DNA of 64,000 nt from JAHEJE01 sp965216335 (GTDB taxonomy: Bacteria; Pseudomonadota; Alphaproteobacteria; Rhizobiales; Aestuariivirgaceae): positions 1,798,001 to 1,862,000 of the forward strand of contig OZ244154.1 of the NCBI GenBank assembly GCA_965216335.1. Direction: 5' to 3'. Each line of letters opens with the position of its first letter. Position 1 is the stretch's first letter. Below, one piece after another: positions 17,547 to 26,488 of the stretch. Position numbers and translations under genes: made by a program. Below the pieces are notes generated by a model. It was not told where the DNA came from. It saw only the letters and a list, made by a program, of their open reading frames with translations, and made no database searches.

Positions 17547-18043
17547 GCTTCCCCCAGGGTCTCCAGCAGCGAAAGTTGCAGCGCCTCCTCCGCGGTCTTG
17601 CCGGCCCAGATCACGAACTGGAACACCGGGAAGTAGCGCTCGCAGGCCTCGATCGCATGGGCGATCAGCGCCTCGCACTGGGCATCGGAGGCTTCCGCCC
17701 CGCCGGTCAGCAGCAGCCCGTTGCGGAACAACAGCGAACCTTCGTTGGGCCAGATGTCGAAATGCCCGAAATACAATTGTTCGTTGATCATGCCAGTCAC
17801 CCGGCGCACCTCTTCGCGCCGTCCGGACGGCACCTTCAGATCAAACGTACAGGCCATGTGCAGGCCTTCCAGCTCGCCGTGCCAGTTCAGGCTGACATGC
17901 AGATCGCTCCACGAACCGTCCACGACCATGTTGACTTCGTCGTCGGTCGGCCGGTCGACCAGCCAGTCATATCGCGATGCCAACCCCTCGATCCGATCGA
18001 GCGGATTGACCTGTTCGCGCAACATGGAAACGGCCGCCGCCAT
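17543..18043 (-). CDS. YbjN domain-containing protein
   Basis: 166 aa, one YbjN domain, a type III secretion chaperone-like fold of unclear role. It is found directly before proC in many alphaproteobacteria. The start at 18043 follows GGGAG with a 7-nt spacing. It is the first gene of the operon with proC, the TetR/COQ9 protein and csaA. Confidence 0.85.
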   Translation of the reverse strand: MAAAVSMLREQVNPLDRIEGLASRYDWLVDRPTDDEVNMVVDGSWSDLHVSLNWHGELEGLHMACTFDLKVPSGRREEVRRVTGMINEQLYFGHFDIWPNEGSLLFRNGLLLTGGAEASDAQCEALIAHAIEACERYFPVFQFVIWAGKTAEEALQLSLLETLGEA

Positions 18044-18221
18044 CGCAAATCTCCCATCATTTCCCGCCGCAGGGAGCGCATCCCTGATCCCGGCAACCAC
18101 AACATATCGTGGTCCGAATCAGTCGCTCAACAACAGATGGGAGGTTGCCGGATGGTGAGTCTGGCATCAAGCGGCAATTGTCATGCGGAGTGATTCCTCC
18201 ACATGTGAATTGCGGGACTGA

Positions 18222-18593
18222 TTACTTGGCAGGTTTCTTGGCCGCCCGTTTGCGCGCCGCGGGTTTGCGGGCCGCCGTCTTCTTTGCCGCGGTTTTGCGG
18301 GCTGCCGTCTTCTTGGCCGCCGCGCGTTTGGCCGGGGCCTTTGTCCCGGCCAGCTTGGCTTCCAGTTCGGCAACACGTGCGGCAAGAACGTCGTTTTCCT
18401 CGCGCGCCCGTTCGGCCATGGCCCGCACCGTCTCGAACTCCTCGCGCTGCACCACGTCGAGATCGCCGAGCACCCGCTCGACCTGGGTCTTGACCAGCGT
18501 GTCGATCTCGTTGCGCACACCTTGCGCGGCGCCGGCGGCGTTGGTCATCAGCTTGGCGACTTCATCGAAAAAGCGGGAAGATGTGGTGGTCAT
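18222..18593 (-). CDS. UbiK/BMFP-family accessory protein with histone H1-like tail
   Basis: 123 aa. Residues 1-80 form the UbiK/BMFP coiled-coil unit (FFDEVAKLMTNAAGAAQGVR to the heptad-rich AARVAELEAKL), a family that helps aerobic ubiquinone synthesis and associates with membranes. Residues 81-123 are a string of AAKK/AARK repeats much like histone H1 tails, which most short UbiK proteins lack. It is divergent from lgt, a conserved neighbour in this class. The tail is so basic that nucleic-acid or membrane binding is plausible. Confidence 0.8.
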   Translation of the reverse strand: MTTTSSRFFDEVAKLMTNAAGAAQGVRNEIDTLVKTQVERVLGDLDVVQREEFETVRAMAERAREENDVLAARVAELEAKLAGTKAPAKRAAAKKTAARKTAAKKTAARKPAARKRAAKKPAK

Positions 18594-18700
18594 GGTTGTG
18601 CGTCCTCAGTGATCGTCTCCTATAGCTAGGATGCCTGACCGTGGAGTTCAAGCGGCCAAGGCTTGACCGCCGGGCCAACTCACACCACTGTCGCCGCACC

Positions 18701-19510
18701 ATGTCGAGCCTTGCCGCCATTCCGTTCCCCGACATCGGTCCCGATGTCTTTTCCATCGGCCCGATCGCCGTCAAGTGGTATGCGCTGGCCTACATCTTCG
18801 GCCTGCTGCTGGCGATCTGGTATTGCAAACGGCTGGTGACCAACCGGGCCCTGTGGCCCGGCAGCACACCCAGCGCCACGCCGGACCAGCTCGACGACCT
18901 GCTGCTGTGGTGCACACTCGGCGTGGTGTTCGGCGGCCGGCTCGGCTACGTCGCCTTCTACAACCCGGCCTACTTCCTCGCCAATCCGCTGGAAATCGTC
19001 ATGATCCAGCAGGGCGGCATGTCGTTCCACGGTGGCTTCCTCGGCGTCGTCGTCGCCTGCCTCCTCTATGGCCGCCGCCACGGGATCGGCCTCGATCAGC
19101 TGCTCGATCTCGGCGCCGCCAGCGTGCCGATCGGCCTGGGGCTGGGCCGCGTTGCCAACTTTATCAACGCCGAACTGTGGGGGGCGCCGACCGACCTGCC
19201 CTGGGGCGTTGTGTTCCCCGGCGCCGGACCATTGCCGCGCCATCCCAGCCAGCTCTACGAGGCCGCGCTGGAAGGCCTTGCCCTGTTCATCGCCGTGCGC
19301 ATCGCCACCCACACCTTCAAGGTCCTGCCGCGCCCCGGCGCTGCGGCCGGCGTGTTCGCCATCGGCTACGGCCTGTCACGCATCCTGGTCGAGTTCGTCC
19401 GCACCCCCGATGCCCATATCGGCTACCTGGCCGGCGGCTGGCTGACCATGGGCATGGTGCTGTCGCTGCCGCTGGTCGCCGTCGGCGTCTGGCTGACGCT
19501 CAGAGCCTGA
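18701..19510 (+). CDS. lgt: Prolipoprotein diacylglyceryl transferase
   Basis: 269 aa, polytopic inner-membrane enzyme that adds diacylglycerol to the lipobox cysteine of prolipoproteins. FHGGFLG holds the essential His, and GRVANFINAELWG with the conserved Arg/Asn/Glu is present, as is a late RILVEFVR. The ATG at 18701 gives the normal N-terminus. The last two codons and the TGA lie inside MITE B copy 2, so the element has replaced the original C-terminus; a reading with one base less joining the flanks would end in an ATGA overlap with the next gene. Confidence 0.95.
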   Translation: MSSLAAIPFPDIGPDVFSIGPIAVKWYALAYIFGLLLAIWYCKRLVTNRALWPGSTPSATPDQLDDLLLWCTLGVVFGGRLGYVAFYNPAYFLANPLEIVMIQQGGMSFHGGFLGVVVACLLYGRRHGIGLDQLLDLGAASVPIGLGLGRVANFINAELWGAPTDLPWGVVFPGAGPLPRHPSQLYEAALEGLALFIAVRIATHTFKVLPRPGAAAGVFAIGYGLSRILVEFVRTPDAHIGYLAGGWLTMGMVLSLPLVAVGVWLTLRA

Positions 19511-19770
19511 CCGAAAAGTCCTGAGGTGGTTTGATTTTGCATAAATTGTTCAATTTCAAGGGTTTTTCTGCAGCCAAGGGTGGTACCCTTGGCAAGGAAG
19601 AACCCGCCGGAAGTGGGCAATTTGTGCAAAACCCGCCCGGGCGGACCATATTTTGGCGCTTTTTACCGAAAGTCAAAGCCAAAGGGGGCCTACCCTATGG
19701 CTCTGAATTTCAACAAAAATCACTCAAAATATGGTCCGTCAAACCACCTCAGAACTTTTCGGTCAGGCTC
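19503..19770. mobile_element. MITE family B, copy 2 (268 bp, inverted)
   Basis: Reverse-complement relative to the copy at 11004-11271, equal in length, with 32-bp terminal repeats that have one mismatch. The flanks (TCA and AGC) do not form a clear target duplication. Its left end supplies the last codons and stop of lgt; its right end stops 18 bp before the methyltransferase ATG, leaving that gene's GGAGG intact. It has no ORF of its own. Confidence 0.87.
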
Positions 19771-19787
19771 AGCGCCCGGAGGCCCGC

Positions 19788-20894
19788 ATGACACCGCTTG
19801 CCCGCCAGATCGCCGAAACGATCCGCCTCGACGGACCGATACCGCTCGAGCGCTACATGGCCCTGTGCCTCGGCCATCCGGAGCATGGCTATTACATGAC
19901 CCGCGACCCGCTCGGCCGCGCCGGTGATTTCACCACCGCTCCGGAAGTCAGTCAGATATTCGGCGAACTGATCGGCATCTGGTGCATCTCCACCTGGCAG
20001 ATGATGGGCGCGCCCGACGACCTGCACCTGGTTGAGCTCGGCCCCGGCCGCGGCACCCTGATGGCCGACCTGCTGCGGGCAACGAAGATCATGCCGGGCT
20101 TCGATGAGAGCACCCATGTGCACCTGGTGGACACCAGCCCGGCCCTCGCCGCCCGCCAGCAAAAGGCCCTTGCCCGCTCCGGCTTCGACATCGCCTGGCA
20201 CAGCCACATCGACGAAGTGCCTGCCGGAAACACCCTGATCGTCGCCAACGAATTCCTCGATGCGCTGCCCGTGCGCCAGATCGAGCGCGGCGAGGCCGGC
20301 TGGCACGAGCGTATGGTCGGCCTCGATGCGGACGGACAGCTGACCCTCGGCCTGGCGGCTGATCCGCTGCCGGCAAACCTCATCCCCGACTGGGCGCACC
20401 GCGCAGCACCCGGCAGCATTGCCGAACTGGCCCCGGCCCGAGATGCCTATTGCCGCACCATCGCCTCCCGTCTCGGGTCCGACCCTGGGGCTGCCCTGTT
20501 GATCGACTACGGACACACCGCGTCCGGCATCGGCGACACACTGCAGGCCGTGCAGCACCATCAGCCGGTCGGCATCCTGCACCAGCCCGGCGAGGCCGAC
20601 CTTACCGCCCATGTCGATTTTGCCGCCGCCAAGGCCCTGTTCGATGCCGAAGGGCTCACCACCCACGGCCCCATCACCCAGAGCCGCTTCCTCGCCGGCT
20701 TGGGCCTGGCCGAGCGCCTTGACATACTGTGCAGGCGCGCCGATGCCCGCACCCGGATGACCCTGAAGCGGGCCGCCCAGCGGCTTGTCGCCGGCAACGA
20801 GATGGGGCAATTGTTCAAGGTCCTGGCGGTCACCCACCCGGACGTGCCCGAACCCGCCCCATTCGCCCAGATGGCCGAGGCCGCAAAGTCATGA
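19788..20894 (+). CDS. SAM-dependent methyltransferase, MidA/NDUFAF7 family
   Basis: 368 aa. GDFTTAPEVSQIFGELIG and the SAM-binding LVELGPGRGTLMADLLR are diagnostic of the family whose mitochondrial member NDUFAF7 methylates an arginine of complex I subunit NDUFS2. The bacterial role is probably similar but unproven. The start at 19788 follows GGAGG (19778-19782). The next gene, pgeF, overlaps by ATGA. The usual tight lgt-methyltransferase link is broken here by a MITE. Confidence 0.9.
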   Translation: MTPLARQIAETIRLDGPIPLERYMALCLGHPEHGYYMTRDPLGRAGDFTTAPEVSQIFGELIGIWCISTWQMMGAPDDLHLVELGPGRGTLMADLLRATKIMPGFDESTHVHLVDTSPALAARQQKALARSGFDIAWHSHIDEVPAGNTLIVANEFLDALPVRQIERGEAGWHERMVGLDADGQLTLGLAADPLPANLIPDWAHRAAPGSIAELAPARDAYCRTIASRLGSDPGAALLIDYGHTASGIGDTLQAVQHHQPVGILHQPGEADLTAHVDFAAAKALFDAEGLTTHGPITQSRFLAGLGLAERLDILCRRADARTRMTLKRAAQRLVAGNEMGQLFKVLAVTHPDVPEPAPFAQMAEAAKS

Positions 20895-21652
20895 TCACAG
20901 CACCCGCCCTGCACGACATCCCCGCCATCCGGCACGGCTTTTGCACCCGCACGGGCGGCCTGTCCACCGGCATCTACGAAGGTCTCAATACCGGCCTCGG
21001 CTCCAACGACGACCGTGAGACGGTCCTCGCCAACCGTGCAAAGGTACGCCGCGCGCTCGGTGCCGATGCCTTGCTCACGCCATTTCAGATCCACAGCCCG
21101 GACGCCGTCACCGTCACCGAGCCCTGGAGCGACGACCAGTCGCCGCGCGCCGATGCCCTGGTCACCGCCACACCCGGCATCGCCATTGCCATCAACACCG
21201 CCGACTGCACGCCGGTGCTGTTTGCCAGTTCCGACGGCACCGTCGTCGGCGCCGCGCACGCCGGCTGGAAAGGCGCCGTCGGCGGTGTGCTGCAATCGAC
21301 GGTTTCCGCCATGCAGGCGCTCGGTACCGCGCCAGGTGACATCCACGCCGCCATCGGCCCGACCATCTCGCAGGCCAACTACGAGGTCGGCACTGAATTC
21401 CAGGCGCGCTTCGTCGGCGAGAACCCGGACAACGCGAGATTCTTCGTGAATTCACAAAAGCCAGACCATTATATGTTTGACTTGCCGGGATATGTTCGAA
21501 CCGTTCTCGACAGCCTCGGCCTGGCCTCGATCTGGGATGCAGAGACCTGCACCTACGCCGGCGAAACCGAGTTCTACAGCTACCGCCGCACCACCCACCG
21601 CAACGAACCCGACTACGGCCGCCAGATGTCGGCCATCGTCATCGCAACATAA
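20891..21652 (+). CDS. pgeF: Peptidoglycan editing factor PgeF / laccase-domain protein
   Basis: 253 aa, YfiH/DUF152 family. The Cys-His-His zinc site is visible: His in FQIHSPD, Cys in NTADCTPVLF and His in AAHAGWKG. Members remove misincorporated amino acids from peptidoglycan precursors, or act as purine nucleoside phosphorylases. It is translationally coupled to the methyltransferase (ATGA) and followed 21 bp later by an M24 gene. Confidence 0.92.
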   Translation: MITAPALHDIPAIRHGFCTRTGGLSTGIYEGLNTGLGSNDDRETVLANRAKVRRALGADALLTPFQIHSPDAVTVTEPWSDDQSPRADALVTATPGIAIAINTADCTPVLFASSDGTVVGAAHAGWKGAVGGVLQSTVSAMQALGTAPGDIHAAIGPTISQANYEVGTEFQARFVGENPDNARFFVNSQKPDHYMFDLPGYVRTVLDSLGLASIWDAETCTYAGETEFYSYRRTTHRNEPDYGRQMSAIVIAT

Positions 21653-21673
21653 ACAACATTGGGAGCTCGCCTC

Positions 21674-22825
21674 ATGGCCCTGCATTTCGAAGCAAAAGAG
21701 TTCCGCACCCGGGTGCGCAACACTATCAAGGCACTCGAGGAACGCGGGCTCGAAGGCCTGCTGATGTTCAATCAGGAGAGCATGTACCACCTGACCGGCT
21801 ACGACACCTTCGGTTTCTGCTTCTTTCAGTGCCTCTATCTCGGCTGCGACGGCAAGATGGCCCTGCTCACCCGTTCCGCCGACCTGCGCCAGGCCCGGCA
21901 CACCTCCAATATCGAGGACGTCCGCATCTGGACAGACGAAAAAGGCGCCGACCCGGCCCGCCAGCTGCGCGACATGCTCGACGACCTCGGCGCCAAAGGC
22001 CGCAAGCTCGGAATCGAGAACGCCGCCTATGGCCTGACCCATGCCAACGGCAGGGCGGTCGATGCGGCGATGCGCGGTTTCTGCAGGCTCACCGATGCCT
22101 CCGACCTCGTCAACCGCATCCGCATGGTCAAGTCCGATGCCGAACTGGCCTATATCCGCAAGGCCGGCAAGCTCGGCGATGCCGCCCTCAAGGCCGCCGT
22201 CGATGCCACCCATGCCTGGGCCGATGAAGGCGACATCCTGGCCGCCCAGCATGCGGCGATCTTTTCCGGCGGCGGCGACTATCCCGGCAATGAATTCATC
22301 ATCGGCTCGTCGCGCGACGCCCTGCTGTGCCGCTACAAATCCGGCCGCCGCAAACTGTCCAAGCGCGACCAGCTCACCCTCGAATGGGCCGGCGTCTACC
22401 GCCACTACCACGCAGCCTTCATGCGCACCCTGATCGTCGGCAAGCCGAAAAAGCGCCATCTGGCAATGTACGAAGCCGCCCGAGAAGCCCTTGAGGCCTG
22501 CGAGAACGAACTGCGCCCCGGCCGCACCGCCGGCGATGTGTTCGACGCCCACGCCGCGGTGATGGACGCTCACGGCATGCGCGACCACCGGCTCAATGCC
22601 TGCGGCTATTCCATGGGCGCCAAGTTCACCCCGAGCTGGATGGATTTCCCGATGTTCTATCACGGCAACGATGTCGAATTGCGCCGCAAGATGGTCTTCT
22701 TTGTCCATATGATCCTGATGGACTCCGACACCGGCACCGCCATGACGCTGGGCCGCAGCTACATCGTCGGCAAAAAGGTGCCGGAGCCTTTATCGAAATA
22801 TTCACTTGATCTGATACGATGCTGA
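21674..22825 (+). CDS. M24-fold (pita-bread) protein, creatinase/ectoine hydrolase-like
   Basis: 383 aa: N-terminal creatinase-like domain, then the M24 catalytic domain. Typical metal ligands are not evident: where metallopeptidases have Asp-rich motifs this protein reads LEWAGVYRHYHAAFMRT, and the usual late Glu sites are replaced around FVHMILMDSDTG. That pattern points to the non-metal branch, such as creatinase or DoeA-type amidohydrolases, rather than to Xaa-Pro peptidase. The start at 21674 follows GGGAG. It probably belongs to the pgeF operon. Confidence 0.75.
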   Translation: MALHFEAKEFRTRVRNTIKALEERGLEGLLMFNQESMYHLTGYDTFGFCFFQCLYLGCDGKMALLTRSADLRQARHTSNIEDVRIWTDEKGADPARQLRDMLDDLGAKGRKLGIENAAYGLTHANGRAVDAAMRGFCRLTDASDLVNRIRMVKSDAELAYIRKAGKLGDAALKAAVDATHAWADEGDILAAQHAAIFSGGGDYPGNEFIIGSSRDALLCRYKSGRRKLSKRDQLTLEWAGVYRHYHAAFMRTLIVGKPKKRHLAMYEAAREALEACENELRPGRTAGDVFDAHAAVMDAHGMRDHRLNACGYSMGAKFTPSWMDFPMFYHGNDVELRRKMVFFVHMILMDSDTGTAMTLGRSYIVGKKVPEPLSKYSLDLIRC

Positions 22826-22852
22826 TCAGGTTGTGGGGACAACGGGATCGGG

Positions 22853-23998
22853 ATGCCGGTTGCAAATCACATGATGGCGCATGGCGTGCTGCGGGCGTTG
22901 CCCGTACTGCTGGCAGCCATTTGCCTGACCGCGCTCAGCGCCTGCGGCGCCGGCGGCAACAAGCCGTTCTCCAAGTCGAACGGCCCGTCCGGGCGCCCGC
23001 CGCCCACCGTGTCCATCATTGCCATGAACGGCCTGCCGGCCGACAAGGCCAAGCTGCTGGCCAACTTCATCCAGCAATCTGCCGCCAAGCGCGATGTCGC
23101 GGTGATCGATCAGGACTTCGGCGATTCCTGGAAGTTGGCCGGCGAGTTCCTGCCCCAGCGCGATCCGGACGGCACCGCAGGCCTCGTCTACGGCTGGTCG
23201 CTGCGTGACGGCAAGGGCCAGACGGTGCACCAGATCAGCGCCGTACAGGACCTCGGTCCCGCCGGTGCCGATCCATGGAACGCGGTCTCGCCGGATGCTC
23301 TGCGCGCCATTGCCGGCTACACCGCGGAAAACCTCGCCAGCCGATTGTCGCAGCTCGGCTTTGCCACCCAGGTTGCCGGCCTTGCCCCGCCCTCCGACAC
23401 CTATTCCCGCGCCGGCCCGAACGCCGAAAAGGAGCTCGATTACGAGACCATCTACGGCCACCGTGCCAACGTGGCTGCCGGCCAGCCGACCGTACCCGGA
23501 GCAACCGCACCGCCGGTCGCCGCTGCCCGCGACGACCAGCTGGCGGCAGCCGAAATGACCGCTCCGGCCACGGCCGGCGAACCGGTCCGCACCGCCAGCG
23601 TCGCGCCAAAGCCGGCCCGAAAGGCAAAACCCGGCGCCAAGGCCATTCGCGGCGTCACGGTCACCGGCGTCAGGGGCTCACCCGGCAAGGGCAACAGCGA
23701 ACTGGCCCACGCCATGCGCAGCGCGCTCGAAAAGGCCGGCTGGCCGGTCTACGACAAACCGCGCCCGGATGCCCTCAACATCGCCGGCAGGGTCGATCTC
23801 TCCAAGCCCGCCGGCGCCACCCAGAAGGTCGCACTCGCCTGGACCGTCACCTCGCCGGACGGCAAGAACCTCGGCACCATCCGCCAGGCCAACAAGGTGC
23901 CCGCCGGCTCGCTCGACGGCGGCTGGGGCCAAACCGCCGGCTACGCCGCCCAGGCCGGCGCTGAAGGCATCTTCGAGCTGGTCGGCAAACTGCGCTGA
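22853..23998 (+). CDS. Putative lipoprotein with two repeated domains
   Basis: 381 aa. The signal peptide ends in a lipobox (LSAC), so it should be lipid-anchored in the envelope. Two alike domains, about residues 50-175 and 260-381, are separated by a Pro/Ala-rich linker; each has a helix (KAKLLANFIQQSA; SELAHAMRSALEKAG), a beta pair around a 'DG.G' turn (LRDGKGQTVHQI; SPDGKNLGTIRQ), then a tryptophan (DPWNAVS; GGWGQT) and a final helix. I do not recognise the family. ATG 22853 may be preceded or followed by other starts (ATG at 22871). It sits between the M24 gene and prs. Confidence 0.75.
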   Translation: MPVANHMMAHGVLRALPVLLAAICLTALSACGAGGNKPFSKSNGPSGRPPPTVSIIAMNGLPADKAKLLANFIQQSAAKRDVAVIDQDFGDSWKLAGEFLPQRDPDGTAGLVYGWSLRDGKGQTVHQISAVQDLGPAGADPWNAVSPDALRAIAGYTAENLASRLSQLGFATQVAGLAPPSDTYSRAGPNAEKELDYETIYGHRANVAAGQPTVPGATAPPVAAARDDQLAAAEMTAPATAGEPVRTASVAPKPARKAKPGAKAIRGVTVTGVRGSPGKGNSELAHAMRSALEKAGWPVYDKPRPDALNIAGRVDLSKPAGATQKVALAWTVTSPDGKNLGTIRQANKVPAGSLDGGWGQTAGYAAQAGAEGIFELVGKLR

Positions 23999-24082
23999 TA
24001 TTCCGTTAGAGCATTGCGCGGAATGGTACAGATTCAATCTCGACACCCGCCTTGCTAGCTGTGGACCAGCGTCAATCCGCCC

Positions 24083-24112
24083 TTGGCAACCAGCAAACCC
24101 GGTTGCTATAGA
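24083..24112 (+). promoter_or_regulatory. Likely sigma-70 promoter of prs
   Basis: TTGGCA at 24083-24088 and TATAGA at 24107-24112 are 18 bp apart, and TGC before the -10 makes it an extended -10 element. The prs start lies 64 bp downstream. Confidence 0.55.
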
Positions 24113-24175
24113 AACTCTTGCTTGGGCAAGGGCGCGCCCACTACTTGGCGGCGTGCGAGCGGGACGTTCATTGAC

Positions 24176-25108
24176 ATGAAACTGGTATCAGGCAACTCCA
24201 ATCGCCCGATGGCTGAGGCCATCGCAACCTATCTCAATACACCTTTGACCAAATGCCTGGTGCGGCGCTTCGCCGACATGGAGGTGTTCGTCGAGATTGA
24301 GGAGAACGTGCGCGGCGACGATGTCTTCGTCGTACAGTCGACCTCGTTCCCGGCCAACGACCACATGATGGAACTGCTGATCATCATCGATGCCTGCCGC
24401 CGCGCCTCGGCCCGACGGGTCACTGCCGTCGTGCCCTATTTCGGCTATGCCCGCCAGGACCGCAAGCCGGGACCGCGCACGCCGATTTCCGCCAAGCTGG
24501 TCGCCAACATGATCGAACGCGCCGGTGCCGACCGGGTGCTGACCGTCGACCTGCATGCCGGCCAGATCCAGGGCTTCTTCGACATTCCGACCGACAACCT
24601 GTTCGCCGCCCCGGTCATGGTGCGCGACATCGAGAACAACTACGACACCTCCAAGGTCACCGTGGTATCGCCCGACGTCGGCGGCGTGGTACGCGCCAGG
24701 GGCCTGGCCAAGCGCTTCGGCGCCCCGCTGGCCATCGTCGACAAGCGCCGCGACCGGCCCGGCGAGAGCGAGGTGATGAACATCATCGGCGAGGTGGAGG
24801 GCCATTCCTGCATCCTGATCGACGATATCGTCGATTCCGGCGGCACCCTGTGCAACGCCGCCGACGCACTGCTCGCCCATGGCGCAACCGACGTCTCGGC
24901 CTATATCACCCACGGCGTCCTGTCCGGCGGCGCCGTTGCCCGCATCACCTCGTCCAAGCTCAAGGAGCTGGTCATCACCGACTCAATCCAGGCCACCGAG
25001 GCGGTGCGCGTATCCCGCAACATCCGCGTCATGTCGATCGCCCCGCTGATCGGCGAAGCCATCGGCCGCACCGCCCGCGAAGAATCGGTCTCCTCCCTGT
25101 TCCACTAG
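24176..25108 (+). CDS. prs: Ribose-phosphate pyrophosphokinase
   Basis: 310 aa, the classic class I length. Contains the ATP/Mg loop segment (TVDLHAGQIQGFFDIPTDN), SPDVGGVVRARGLAKR and the PRPP-binding DDIVDSGGTL. It makes PRPP from ribose-5-phosphate and ATP for nucleotide, His and Trp synthesis. Transcribed from its own promoter. The stop codon TAG coincides with a 15-bp match to the end of MITE family A. Confidence 0.97.
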   Translation: MKLVSGNSNRPMAEAIATYLNTPLTKCLVRRFADMEVFVEIEENVRGDDVFVVQSTSFPANDHMMELLIIIDACRRASARRVTAVVPYFGYARQDRKPGPRTPISAKLVANMIERAGADRVLTVDLHAGQIQGFFDIPTDNLFAAPVMVRDIENNYDTSKVTVVSPDVGGVVRARGLAKRFGAPLAIVDKRRDRPGESEVMNIIGEVEGHSCILIDDIVDSGGTLCNAADALLAHGATDVSAYITHGVLSGGAVARITSSKLKELVITDSIQATEAVRVSRNIRVMSIAPLIGEAIGRTAREESVSSLFH

Positions 25109-25120
25109 AGCCTTTTTTGA
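25106..25120. repeat. 15-bp match to the end of MITE family A
   Basis: TAGAGCCTTTTTTGA, identical to the TA-flanked end of the family A elements, spans the prs stop codon. No matching right end follows within the gap, so this is either a truncated remnant or a chance match at a terminator-like T-run. Confidence 0.3.
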
Positions 25121-25165
25121 AGAGGCCGCGCGGTCTGACGGGGCAAAGCGCCAGTCCCGCAGCCA

Positions 25166-26485
25166 CTATCCGTCGGTGCTGAACAGCCGGTCGGGTAACC
25201 ATAGCGCCAGTTCCGGCCACACCACCACGATCGCCACGGCAACGATCATCAGCGCAAAAAACGGCAATGCCGCCACGGCCACCTTGCCGATCGGGTCTCC
25301 GGTCAGGCCCTGTATCACGAACAGGTTGAAGCCAACCGGCGGGGTCATCTGCCCGACCTCGACCATCAGCACCAGAAAGATACCGAACCAGATCGGATCG
25401 AAGCCCATCGAGACGACCAGCGGCAGAGTGATCGGCAGGCTCATCACGGTAATCGATATGCCGTCCAGAAACAGTCCCAGCACGATGTAGAACACCCCCA
25501 GCACGATAATCAGACCGATGGGACCCAGGTCCAGCGCCGCGATGCCCTTGGCAACATCCTGGGGCACGTGCAGGAACCCCATTGCCGTCGACAGGAACGA
25601 CGCCGCCACGATGATGGTGCAGACCATGCACGATGTGCGCACGGCTCCCATGATGGAGTCTGTCATGATCGACCAGGTCAGCTGTCCCATGACCGTGACC
25701 ACGACCAGCGTCGCAGCAACGCCGATCGCCGCTGCCTCCGAGGGCGTGGCAAAACCGGTGTAGATCGCCGTCAGCACGACCCCGATGAGGATCAGGATCG
25801 GCAGCAGGTTGATAAAGGCGTGCACCAACGAAGTCGCATCGCTCTTCTTGGCCTGGATCGGGGCGAGTTCGCCATTCAGCATGCAGCGCACGGCGATGTA
25901 GGCCGAGTAAAGCCCCGCGACAAGCAGGCCGGGAACGACGCCGGCGGCGAACAGCTTGGAAATTGAAACCTCGGCCAGCACACCGTAGATGATCATCACG
26001 ATCGACGGCGGGATCAGCAGTCCGAGACTGCCGGCCCCGGCCAGCGAGCCGATCGACAGGGCGTGATCGTAGCCACGCTTGGCGAGCTCCACCGTGGTGA
26101 TCTTGCCGACTGTGGCCGTCGTCGCCGCGCTCGATCCCGACACCGCTGCAAACAGGGCAGAACCTGCAACGTTGGTGTGGATCAGACCGCCCGGAACGCG
26201 CGCCGTGATGGGCCCAAGGCCGCGGAACAGCCGTTCCGATATGTCGGTTCGGAATATGATCTCGCCCATCCACACGAACAGTGGAATGGCCGCAAGTTCC
26301 CAGGAACTGGCGCTCCGGAACAGGATCTTCGAAATGATGACACCGATGCGCTGTGGCGGAAAGTCAAGCACCAGCGACAGCCCGGTCGTGGAAACGAGCA
26401 ACAGGCCGACGAACACCCACACGCCCGAACCCAGGAACAACAGGATCAGTACCAGGACGACCAGACCGGTCAGCAGCGCTTCCAT
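25166..26485 (-). CDS. TRAP transporter large permease (DctM)
   Basis: 439 aa, about twelve hydrophobic segments, the large membrane subunit of a TRAP transporter. IPPSIVMIIYG and the late FDPIWFGIFLVLMVEVGQMTPPVGFN are family hallmarks. Its Na+-driven transport works with DctQ and DctP, whose genes precede it. It starts 3 bp after the dctQ stop. The substrate is unknown. Confidence 0.94.
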   Translation of the reverse strand: MEALLTGLVVLVLILLFLGSGVWVFVGLLLVSTTGLSLVLDFPPQRIGVIISKILFRSASSWELAAIPLFVWMGEIIFRTDISERLFRGLGPITARVPGGLIHTNVAGSALFAAVSGSSAATTATVGKITTVELAKRGYDHALSIGSLAGAGSLGLLIPPSIVMIIYGVLAEVSISKLFAAGVVPGLLVAGLYSAYIAVRCMLNGELAPIQAKKSDATSLVHAFINLLPILILIGVVLTAIYTGFATPSEAAAIGVAATLVVVTVMGQLTWSIMTDSIMGAVRTSCMVCTIIVAASFLSTAMGFLHVPQDVAKGIAALDLGPIGLIIVLGVFYIVLGLFLDGISITVMSLPITLPLVVSMGFDPIWFGIFLVLMVEVGQMTPPVGFNLFVIQGLTGDPIGKVAVAALPFFALMIVAVAIVVVWPELALWLPDRLFSTDG

Positions 26486-26488
26486 CGC

